Below are positions 5,322 through 10,853 of a DNA stretch of 10,853 nt, piece after piece. The stretch is from CAYYMD01 sp964480425. Its GTDB lineage: Bacteria; Planctomycetota; Phycisphaerae; SM23-33. Where the stretch lies: contig CAYZPY010000087.1 of assembly GCA_964480425.1 (NCBI GenBank), forward strand, positions 1 to 10,853, read 5' to 3'. The position numbers and the translations under genes were made by a program. The first letter of the stretch is position 1; every line of letters starts with the position of its first letter. The notes under the pieces were generated by a model that saw nothing but the letters and a program-made list of their open reading frames with translations, had not been told where the DNA came from and searched no databases.

Positions 5322-6326
5322 ATGAACATAATGTTTACGTGTGCCGGTCGGCGTGTGGCGCTTATGGAGGCCTTCCGTGATGCGATGCGCGAACTTGACC
5401 TTTCCGGAAAGATCATCGCCGCCGACCTGACCTCTGCGTCCGCCGCGTATCACAAGGCGGACATCGGAATCAACGTTCCGCCAACCGGTCAGATAGAGTA
5501 TATCCCCGCACTTTTAAAGGCGGTTGAAAAGCACAATGTGGACCTGCTGGTTCCGCTGACCGACCTGGACCTGCGCAGTCTGGCGCGCCAGCGGAAGAAA
5601 TTCGACCAACTCGGATGCACGGTGATGATCGCCTCTGAGCCCACCGTGGAACTGTGCCGCGACAAGGCCAGAAGCAACGCGCTTTTCAACGGGACCGAAC
5701 TTTTGGGCATGAAGACGGTTTCGCTTAAGGAATTTCGCGAGAAACCGTTTTATCCCTGCTTCGTCAAGCCGGTCCGCGGCTCGGGCGGGGTGGGCATAGG
5801 CGTGTTGCACAATTCCAGGGACCTGCGGGAGCACGTATCGACTTTCGGCGAACTGATGATTGCCCAGGAGTACGTCCCGGGGCAGGAATTCACCATCGAC
5901 GTTTACCGCAGCCGGGACGGGGAGGTCCGCTGCGTGGTTCCCCGTCAGCGCCTCTCGGTCAGGAGCGGGGAGGTTGAAAAGGCCGTCACCGTCAAGGATA
6001 AATCGCTCATCGAAACCACCATCAAATTAACGCGGCAGTTGCGCGACATATGGGGCGTGTTCTGCTGCCAGTGCCGCAGGCCTAAGGAAGGCAAGCCGAG
6101 GTTCTTCGAAATCAATCCCCGTTTCGGCGGTGGGGCGCCGCTGTCCGTCGCCGCAGGGGCGAATTTGCCGCTGTACCTGCTTCAGGAAATACTCGGCGAG
6201 CCCATTACCGCCGAAATGGGCCGGTTCAGGGAGAACACTCTAATGCTTCGTTACGACGAGGCCGTTTTCGAACACGTCGAGAACATACGTTCGCTGCCCG
6301 GATACGACACGCCCGTATTCAGATAA
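5322..6326 (+). CDS. ATP-grasp ligase (carbamoyl-phosphate synthase large-subunit-like)
   Basis: 334 residues with the start MNIMFTCAGRR, typical of a group of stand-alone ATP-grasp proteins in polysaccharide clusters, annotated as carbamoyl-phosphate synthase-like. An N-terminal Rossmann-like pre-ATP-grasp domain (about 1-105) is followed by the ATP-grasp fold. Visible are the phosphate loop VKPVRGSGGVGIG (148-160), the adenine-contacting QEYVPG (182-187) and the metal-binding FFEINPRFGGGAP (261-273). These enzymes activate a carboxylate with ATP as an acyl phosphate and join it to a nucleophile; here the substrates are unknown. It starts 7 bp after the sugar transferase stop; AAGGAGC at 5294-5300 is rather far for a ribosome binding site, so translational coupling is likely. 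The HAD phosphatase follows 22 bp later; ATP-grasp/HAD pairs of this type recur in sugar gene clusters. Fold and nucleotide-binding residues are secure; the reaction is not. Confidence 0.85.
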   Translation: MNIMFTCAGRRVALMEAFRDAMRELDLSGKIIAADLTSASAAYHKADIGINVPPTGQIEYIPALLKAVEKHNVDLLVPLTDLDLRSLARQRKKFDQLGCTVMIASEPTVELCRDKARSNALFNGTELLGMKTVSLKEFREKPFYPCFVKPVRGSGGVGIGVLHNSRDLREHVSTFGELMIAQEYVPGQEFTIDVYRSRDGEVRCVVPRQRLSVRSGEVEKAVTVKDKSLIETTIKLTRQLRDIWGVFCCQCRRPKEGKPRFFEINPRFGGGAPLSVAAGANLPLYLLQEILGEPITAEMGRFRENTLMLRYDEAVFEHVENIRSLPGYDTPVFR

Positions 6327-6348
6327 TCGGATCGCCCGGATTTGCATA

Positions 6349-7041
6349 ATGCACGCTCGCCGGACCAAAACCCGCGCCGTTGTTTTCGACCTTGACGACA
6401 CGCTGTACCCGGAGGTCGAGTACGTCCGCAGCGGGTACCACGCGGTGGCGGAACACCTGCGGAGCAAAACCGCACGCAGCGAGAGATTCGAACAGTGGCT
6501 GTGGGAGAAATTTCTGTCCGGCGAGCACAAACAGATTTTCGACGCGATGGACGCCCACTTTTCGCTTGGTCTGGGTTCCCGGGGCGTCGGCGAACTGGTG
6601 AAGGTATACCGCGAGCATGTCCCGGATATCCGCCCTTACAGGTCGGTCGAGCGGATGCTCGACGACCTCGGGCGCAGGTATCTGCTCGGACTGCTGACCG
6701 ACGGTTTTATGCCCGCTCAGCGACTGAAACTCAATGCGCTTGGTCTGGAGAAATATTTCAAGGCGGTAGTGTTCACGCGCGAACTGGGCGGTCGGGAATA
6801 CTGGAAGCCCTCGCCGGCCGGTTACGAGGCGATCGCCGAGCGGCTCGGGGCGGACCATACTGAATGCGTTTACGTGGCGGACAACCCGGCCAAGGATTTT
6901 CTCGCGCCCAACGACCTGGGCTGGCTGACCGTCAAGATGATCCGCCGTGCGCAGGTTCACGCCCACAAGCCCGCGCTGCGCGGCGGCGAGCCGCAACTGG
7001 AGGCCAGCGGAAACGAGCACCTGCTGGAGCTCATCGGCTGA
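6349..7041 (+). CDS. HAD-superfamily hydrolase (phosphatase-like)
   Basis: 230 residues. Motif I is DLDDT at 14-18 (Asp14 nucleophile, Asp16 acid/base). A helical C1-type cap covers about 20-100. Motif II is LLTDG (Thr117), motif III Lys is Lys153 in YWKPSP, and motif IV is VADNPAKD (Asp178, Asp184). All four catalytic motifs are present, so a working phosphatase or related phosphotransferase is expected, probably on a small sugar or nucleotide phosphate. It resembles YjjG/haloacid-dehalogenase-type enzymes in layout. Position 22 bp after the ATP-grasp gene suggests one operon with it and the sugar transferase. The Arg-rich N-terminus (MHARRTKTR) precedes the first strand; a later start is not available without losing motif I. 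There is no ribosome binding site of note. Confidence 0.87.
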   Translation: MHARRTKTRAVVFDLDDTLYPEVEYVRSGYHAVAEHLRSKTARSERFEQWLWEKFLSGEHKQIFDAMDAHFSLGLGSRGVGELVKVYREHVPDIRPYRSVERMLDDLGRRYLLGLLTDGFMPAQRLKLNALGLEKYFKAVVFTRELGGREYWKPSPAGYEAIAERLGADHTECVYVADNPAKDFLAPNDLGWLTVKMIRRAQVHAHKPALRGGEPQLEASGNEHLLELIG

Positions 7042-7107
7042 GGGTCGAAGGTATATCGTCGATGGGGACTTGATTTTTGATTCAAATTGGAGAGGATGCA
7101 AACTGGC

Positions 7108-8682
7108 ATGGCAGAGAATTACTACGTCACGACGCCGATATACTACGTCAACGATTCGCCCCACATCGGTCATTCGTACACGACGATAGCGGCCGACGTG
7201 CTGGCAAGGTACTGGCGCGCCGAGGGCAGAAACGTTCGATTCCTGACGGGTACCGACGAGCACGGTATAAAGATCGTCAAGGCCGCCGCACAGCGCGGCG
7301 CCACCCCCGGGGAACTGGCCGACGAGGTGGTGGTGCATTTTCAGGACCTTTGGCGCGACCTGGAGATATCGAACGATGACTTCATCCGCACCTCCGAGCC
7401 CCGCCACGAAAAGCGCGTGCAGGAAGTTATCAGGCGCCTCATGGAGGCGGACCAGATATACCTTGGAAGTTACGAGGGATGGTACGACGAGGGACAGGAG
7501 GAATTCGTCACCGAGTCCGTCGCGCGACAGAACAATTACAAGGGCCCGATAAGCGGCAAGCCCCTGGTCCGCTACAGCGAGCCGAGTTATTATTTCCGAC
7601 TGGGTTCGTGGATAGACAAACTTATCGCGCATATAGAGGACAATCCCGAATTCATCCTTCCGCCCGCCCGGCGCAACGAGGTGCTCAGCAAACTCCGCCT
7701 CGGCGTGGAGGACCTGAGCATATCGAGGCATAAGGAAAAATTATCCGGCTGGGGCGTGTCCATGCCCAACGACGAGGACCACGTCGTTTACGTATGGGTC
7801 GATGCGCTTAGCAATTACATTACGGCACTGGGCCTGCCTGAAATCGGCGACGGCGACGACGGCGCCGCGGCAGAATACTGGCCTTGCGACGTGCACCTAA
7901 TTGGCAAGGACATATTGTGGTTCCACGCGGTTTACTGGCCGTGCATACTCATGGCGCTTGACATGCCGCTGCCCAAGTGCGTATTCGCTCACGGGTGGTG
8001 GACCTCCGAGGGAAAAAAAATGTCCAAGTCGCTGGGCAACTTCATCTCGCGACAAACCATCGCCGAGATATGCAATTTGTATTCGCCCGACGTTTATCGT
8101 TACTTCCTGCTGCGTGCAGTGACGTTCGGTCTCGACGGGGACTTCTCAAGCAGCGGGCTGAACCACCGCTACAACACCGAACTGGCCAACGGCGTGGGCA
8201 ACCTGCTCAATCGGACGCTGAACATGATATCGAAGTATTTCGAGGCAAGCGTGCCCCGCCCGGGCGAGTTCGGACCCGACGAGCGGCCGGTCACAGACGC
8301 CGCCGAGGCGCTGCGCGTATCCGCGCCCGATAATATGAGGGTGTGCAATTTCATGTCTTATATCCAGGGCGTACTTGAACTGGTTCAGGCGACAAACGCC
8401 TACATCGACAGGACGACGCCGTTCAAACTCGCCAAAGAGCCCTCGCAGCGCGAACGTCTTGGAACTATCCTCTACACATGCGCCGAATCGTTGCGTATAA
8501 TTCTAATGTATCTTGGTTGTGTTATGCCCGCCAAGGCCTCGACGGGCCTTGAACAACTCGGTTGCGGAGCCGGCGAGTCCGGCACGCCGCTGAGCGAATC
8601 CGGCGCCTGGGGAAAACTGGCGCACGGCACGAAGGTGAAAAAAATTCAACCGCTGTTTCCAAGGGTCGAAGATGCAGGATGA
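7108..8682 (+). CDS. metG: Methionyl-tRNA synthetase
   Basis: 524 residues from ATG 7108. It charges tRNA-Met with methionine in the cytosol. Class I signatures are HIGH at 19-22 (SPHIGHSY) and KMSKS at 304-308 (EGKKMSKSLGNF). The Rossmann domain, the connective insertion (GWYDEGQEEFVTES, near 130-143) and the C-terminal anticodon-binding helical bundle (from about residue 345) are in the usual order, ending LFPRVEDAG. The connective insertion has no CxxC knuckles, so this belongs to the zinc-free group. There is no C-terminal EMAP/tRNA-binding appendage, so it is a compact form close to the roughly 515-residue actinobacterial type. The start is between ATG 7096 and ATG 7108: GGAGAGG at 7089-7095 would sit too close to the former and 12 nt from the latter, and homologues usually begin a few residues before YYVTTPIYYVN. 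The next gene overlaps its end by 11 bp. Confidence 0.97.
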   Translation: MAENYYVTTPIYYVNDSPHIGHSYTTIAADVLARYWRAEGRNVRFLTGTDEHGIKIVKAAAQRGATPGELADEVVVHFQDLWRDLEISNDDFIRTSEPRHEKRVQEVIRRLMEADQIYLGSYEGWYDEGQEEFVTESVARQNNYKGPISGKPLVRYSEPSYYFRLGSWIDKLIAHIEDNPEFILPPARRNEVLSKLRLGVEDLSISRHKEKLSGWGVSMPNDEDHVVYVWVDALSNYITALGLPEIGDGDDGAAAEYWPCDVHLIGKDILWFHAVYWPCILMALDMPLPKCVFAHGWWTSEGKKMSKSLGNFISRQTIAEICNLYSPDVYRYFLLRAVTFGLDGDFSSSGLNHRYNTELANGVGNLLNRTLNMISKYFEASVPRPGEFGPDERPVTDAAEALRVSAPDNMRVCNFMSYIQGVLELVQATNAYIDRTTPFKLAKEPSQRERLGTILYTCAESLRIILMYLGCVMPAKASTGLEQLGCGAGESGTPLSESGAWGKLAHGTKVKKIQPLFPRVEDAG

Positions 8683-9070
8683 ACCGATTGAATCCATGGA
8701 AGACGTGATAATAGCCGACGGGAGGTATCCCCCCGATGCGTACGCGTTTCTTCACGAGGGTCTCAACCGGGCCGTGAGGAACGCATACGGACCCGACGCC
8801 AGACGGGGGCACCACCAGCATGTAACGGGCAGCCAGATATGCTGCGCGCTGCGCGACCTGGCCGTCGAAAGGTGGGGTATGCTCGCCCGGACCGTACTGT
8901 CGGACTGGGGCATCACCGGGACGATAGATTTCGGCAACATGGTGTATCTTTTGATCGAGCACGGCTTCATGAAGAAGACCGACCAGGACGACATAGAGGA
9001 TTTCCGTGACGTTTACGATTTTAGCGAGGCCTTCGGCGCTCATTACCGTTTCGAACTCAAGGATACATGA
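8672..9070 (+). CDS. Minf_1886/TIGR04138-like PVC-superphylum conserved protein
   Basis: 132 residues, no membrane helix or signal peptide, acidic. The pattern DAYAFLHEGLNRAV, RHVTG-like HHQHVTGSQI, ALRDLAVERWG, VLSDWGITGTIDFGNMVYLLIE and the acidic C-terminal DIEDFRDVYDFSEAF matches my recollection of the uncharacterised Minf_1886 family (TIGR04138), found mainly in Planctomycetes and Verrucomicrobia. The function is unknown. The start at 8672 lies inside the metG 3' end (11-bp overlap) and the stop overlaps the start of the next gene as ATGA, so metG, this gene and the membrane peptide are probably translated from one message with coupling. Confidence 0.78.
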   Translation: MQDEPIESMEDVIIADGRYPPDAYAFLHEGLNRAVRNAYGPDARRGHHQHVTGSQICCALRDLAVERWGMLARTVLSDWGITGTIDFGNMVYLLIEHGFMKKTDQDDIEDFRDVYDFSEAFGAHYRFELKDT

Positions 9071-9240
9071 GTCCTCCCCAAAACAAACCGAAATCCGGAC
9101 GTTCCGGCCGGTCATCTGCCCTCGATGTGGTTGAGGGCATACCCGACAGAAGCGCCCTCAGACCCGCGTGGAAATACCTGCTGCTGGCGGTCCTGTTCGT
9201 GTGCTGGATGGCGTTTTTAATCTATTGCGCCATGGCATAA
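9067..9240 (+). CDS. 57-residue single-pass membrane protein
   Basis: The start ATG 9067 overlaps the preceding stop as ATGA; TAA at 9238-9240 ends it. The N-terminal 35 residues are polar, with Pro, Lys, Arg and Ser (MSPPQNKPKSGRSGRSS), followed by about 19 hydrophobic residues (YLLLAVLFVCWMAFLIYCA, 37-55) ending at Ala57. By the positive-inside rule the N-terminus is probably cytosolic. Evidence that it is real: tight ATGA coupling, one clean transmembrane segment, and a stop soon after the helix. I recognise no family. Such short tail-anchored-like proteins are easily missed by annotation. It may simply be co-expressed with the TIGR04138-like protein, or anchor it to the membrane. Confidence 0.65.
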   Translation: MSPPQNKPKSGRSGRSSALDVVEGIPDRSALRPAWKYLLLAVLFVCWMAFLIYCAMA

Positions 9241-9246
9241 TTAATG

Positions 9247-9275
9247 TTGACTTCCCGTCGCCCAATGAATAAAAA
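9247..9275 (+). promoter_or_regulatory. Predicted promoter of purC, possibly leaderless
   Basis: TTGACT at 9247-9252 and TAAAAA at 9270-9275 (4 of 6) are 17 bp apart in an AT-rich gap. The purC start codon at 9282 falls at the expected first transcribed base, and there is no Shine-Dalgarno before it. The distance from the first T of the -35 to the A of ATG is 35 bp, the same as for the DpnI-like gene. Consensus matching only. Confidence 0.4.
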
Positions 9276-9281
9276 ATCAAA

Positions 9282-10175
9282 ATGAAAAATACCGCCTTGT
9301 TGACAACTTCAGTGGGAAATTATCCCAAGAGGAACGGGAAAGTCCGCGACATATACGATTTACCCGACTACCTCCTGATGGTGTCCACCGACAGGATAAG
9401 CGCTTATGACGTGGTTCTGCCCAACGGCATTCCAGACAAGGGAAGGGTGCTCAATTGTCTGAGCATCTTCTGGTTCGAAATGCTCGCTCAGATCGTGCCC
9501 AACCACGTGGTGGGAACGACCCTCCAGGGCCTCCCGGAAGACTGCCGCGACGAAGAACTCGACGGCAGGTTCATGCTCTGCAAAAAGGCGGAGGTTATTC
9601 CGATCGAGTGCGTGGTCCGCGGGTACCTGGCCGGGAGCGGTTGGCGCGAATACAAAAAGTCGCAGAGCGTGTGCGGCATTGAACTGTCCAGGGGGCTCAA
9701 GCAATGCTCCAAAATCCCCGAGCCCATATTCACGCCCGCCACCAAGGCGACCACCGGACACGACGAGAATATCTCATTCGAAAAGGCCTGCGAACTGGTA
9801 GGGCGGGACCTGATGAGCGAAATAAAGGACAAATCGATCCAAATTTACAACATCGCCGCCCGGTACGCCGCCGACAGGGGAATAATCGTGGCCGACACCA
9901 AGTTCGAGTGGGGCAAAGACGCCGACGGCAACCTCATGCTCATAGACGAATGCCTCACGCCGGATTCCTCGCGGTTCTGGCCTGCGGACGACTACAAACC
10001 CGGACGCGACCAGACAAGTTTCGACAAGCAATACGTCAGGAACTACCTGGACAAGATAAAGTTTAACCGCACGCCCCCGGCCCCGCCGCTGCCCACAGAG
10101 GTCGTCCAGCAGACGCGACATAAATACATCGAGGCATACAAACGCCTCACCGAAAAGGAATTCGCCTGGGAGTAA
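9282..10175 (+). CDS. purC: Phosphoribosylaminoimidazole-succinocarboxamide (SAICAR) synthase
   Basis: 297 residues. It joins CAIR with L-aspartate using ATP, the eighth step of IMP biosynthesis, in the cytosol. Visible signatures are the N-terminal GKVRDIYDL (19-27), DRISAYDVVLPNGIPDKG (37-54), the CAIR-binding VVRGYLAGSGWREYK (about 112-126) and the C-terminal DTKFEWG. The length fits the longer, about 300-residue bacterial/yeast type rather than the 237-residue E. coli form. ATG 9282 is the only start that keeps the normal N-terminus. It is transcribed separately from the upstream membrane peptide if the predicted promoter is real; the gap is 41 bp. No other pur gene is in the window. Confidence 0.97.
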   Translation: MKNTALLTTSVGNYPKRNGKVRDIYDLPDYLLMVSTDRISAYDVVLPNGIPDKGRVLNCLSIFWFEMLAQIVPNHVVGTTLQGLPEDCRDEELDGRFMLCKKAEVIPIECVVRGYLAGSGWREYKKSQSVCGIELSRGLKQCSKIPEPIFTPATKATTGHDENISFEKACELVGRDLMSEIKDKSIQIYNIAARYAADRGIIVADTKFEWGKDADGNLMLIDECLTPDSSRFWPADDYKPGRDQTSFDKQYVRNYLDKIKFNRTPPAPPLPTEVVQQTRHKYIEAYKRLTEKEFAWE

Positions 10176-10212
10176 AGCGGGTAACTGCGATTCTTCGGTT
10201 TAACCGTGAACA

Positions 10213-10237
10213 CCCTGGCGAATAGGTCACGCCAGGG
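10213..10237. terminator. Hairpin between convergent purC and SIS genes, possible bidirectional terminator
   Basis: CCCTGGCG (10213-10220), a 9-nt loop, and CGCCAGGG (10230-10237) form a perfect 8-bp stem between the convergent ends; the last bases overlap the end of the SIS gene. No T-run follows on either strand, so it is not a textbook intrinsic terminator. Confidence 0.4.
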
Positions 10238-10793
10238 CCAATTCCACCTGCCGGCAGATGACGTGATAGATAATGGCGTGCACTTCCTGGATTCTCGGCG
10301 TGCTGTCGCAGGGGACCTCCAGCACCACGTCGGCGAGTTTGGCGCATTGCCCGCCCCCTGCGCCGGTGAGCAGTATGGTCGCCAGGCCCATGTCGCGCGC
10401 CCGCCTCAGTGCCGCAGCCACGTTCGGCGAGTTGCCCGAGGTGCTAAGAGCCACAATCACGTCTCCGGCGGCACCCTTGGCCTCCAGCTGACGGGCGAAA
10501 ATCTCGTCGAAGCCATAATCGTTCGATATGGACGTGAGCGTAGAGGCGTCGGTAGTGAGTGCCTCGGCACGGAAGCCGCGACGGTCCTTCATGAACCGCC
10601 CGACCAGTTCCGAGGCGATGTGCTGGGCGTCGGCGGCGGAACCGCCGTTTCCCAACGTGTAAACGCAGTTGCCCCCGCGCAGGGTCGAAATCACCATCTT
10701 GACCGCTTCGGCGATTACCGGCGACAGTTGTTCACAGGCGTCTTTGGCGGCGGTAACGGACTGCTCGAATTGTTCACGGATTTCCTGTTCCAT
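10227..10793 (-). CDS. gmhA: SIS-domain sugar isomerase, GmhA-like (sedoheptulose 7-phosphate isomerase)
   Basis: 188 residues from ATG 10793 (minus strand), preceded by GGAG about 10 nt upstream; an in-frame ATG at 10811 is possible but adds only MRRYNN. The SIS core shows LGNGGSAADAQHIASEL (47-63) and STSGNSPNV (117-125). His58, Glu62, Gln169 and His177 occupy the spacing of the zinc ligands I recall for E. coli GmhA (His61, Glu65, Gln172, His180). GmhA converts sedoheptulose 7-phosphate to D-glycero-D-manno-heptose 7-phosphate, the first step of ADP-heptose synthesis for lipopolysaccharide or S-layer glycan. Length fits (E. coli 192). It is convergent with purC, so it belongs to another transcription unit. 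DiaA-like SIS proteins are close relatives and cannot be fully excluded, but the conserved ligand set favours GmhA. Confidence 0.88.
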   Translation of the reverse strand: MEQEIREQFEQSVTAAKDACEQLSPVIAEAVKMVISTLRGGNCVYTLGNGGSAADAQHIASELVGRFMKDRRGFRAEALTTDASTLTSISNDYGFDEIFARQLEAKGAAGDVIVALSTSGNSPNVAAALRRARDMGLATILLTGAGGGQCAKLADVVLEVPCDSTPRIQEVHAIIYHVICRQVELALA

Positions 10794-10805
10794 GTTATTG
10801 TATCT

Positions 10806-10815
10806 CCGCATGCGG
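10806..10815. promoter_or_regulatory. Palindrome CCGCATGCGG just upstream of the SIS gene start
   Basis: A perfect 10-bp palindrome lies 12 bp before the start codon at 10793, next to TACAAT (minus strand, about 10802-10797). It may be an operator; it is short enough to be chance. Confidence 0.2.
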
Positions 10816-10853
10816 CATTACCGAAACCTCGGTGTGTTGCCGCGAATTGATTT

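Noticed and set aside
4493..5416. 307-codon minus-strand frame opposite the sugar transferase
   Set aside because: It is a shadow of a well-conserved gene; the translation is Arg/Ala/His-rich without motifs.
6319..7731. 470-codon open frame on the minus strand across the HAD gene and metG
   Set aside because: It is antisense to two clear genes with intact catalytic motifs. High GC at third positions removes antisense stops; the translation has no domain features.
8011..8022. Run of eight A within the metG KMSKS-coding region, a possible slippage site
   Set aside because: It encodes the required GKKM of the KMSKS loop in frame; no alternative product is evident.
9265..9285. Six-codon upstream frame (MNKKSK) overlapping the purC start as ATGA
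   Set aside because: No ribosome binding site, and it lies inside the predicted -10 region, so it is probably not transcribed.
1..10853. CRISPR array, tRNA, rRNA, insertion sequence or prophage attachment site
   Set aside because: No regularly spaced repeats, tRNA-like cloverleaf, transposase motifs or terminal inverted repeats were seen in the window.

Overview
The window looks like a chromosomal piece of a member of the PVC superphylum, most likely a planctomycete. The main pointer is the small protein at 8672-9070, which resembles the Minf_1886/TIGR04138 family; as I recall it, that family is almost confined to Planctomycetes and Verrucomicrobia. Base composition is fairly GC-rich (about 60% in the housekeeping genes), with short gaps and few Shine-Dalgarno-led starts. 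This is a best guess from content, not a phylogenetic result.

Layout. 1-338: no gene recognised; a good sigma70-like promoter and two strong 5' UTR hairpins lead into a NYN/PIN-like nuclease-fold protein (339-851). 951-2978: a GATC-centred restriction/modification block. It holds a DpnI-family endonuclease (+), the family that cuts only methylated Gm6ATC, facing tail-to-tail and overlapping by 168 bp a beta-class adenine methyltransferase (-) very close to DpnA/M.DpnIIB, the family that makes Gm6ATC. 2979-3209: divergent intergenic region with three GATC sites in 28 bp on the methyltransferase promoter, a tandem 9-bp repeat and an inverted repeat. 3210-4460: an uronate-isomerase-like amidohydrolase-fold protein. 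4649-7041: a polyprenyl-phosphate sugar-phosphate transferase, an ATP-grasp ligase and a HAD phosphatase in one direction, a small glycan or carbamoyl/ligase-type cassette. 7108-9240: metG, the TIGR04138-like protein and a 57-residue single-pass membrane protein, overlapping and probably translationally coupled. 9282-10175: purC. 10227-10793 (-): a GmhA-like SIS isomerase, convergent with purC.

The most interesting part is the GATC block. In Streptococcus pneumoniae, DpnI (cuts methylated GATC) and DpnII with DpnA/DpnM (make methylated GATC) are alternative, mutually exclusive cassettes. Here one member of each lies side by side and both look largely intact. Together they should be self-destructive unless one is silent, changed in specificity, or controlled. 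The DpnI-like protein has Gln where DpnI has the catalytic Glu, and has lost one of the four zinc-cysteine positions, but keeps the Trp of the methyl pocket. GATC is sparse in the window (20 sites counted), yet GATC overlaps the predicted -10 of the endonuclease gene and the predicted -35, spacer and -10 of the methyltransferase gene. That suggests a methylation-responsive switch. The methyltransferase also carries a C-terminal helix-turn-helix-like extension whose lower GC content matches the DpnI-like gene rather than its own catalytic half.

The rest is largely housekeeping (metG, purC) and envelope-sugar metabolism (sugar transferase, GmhA-like protein, HAD/ATP-grasp pair).
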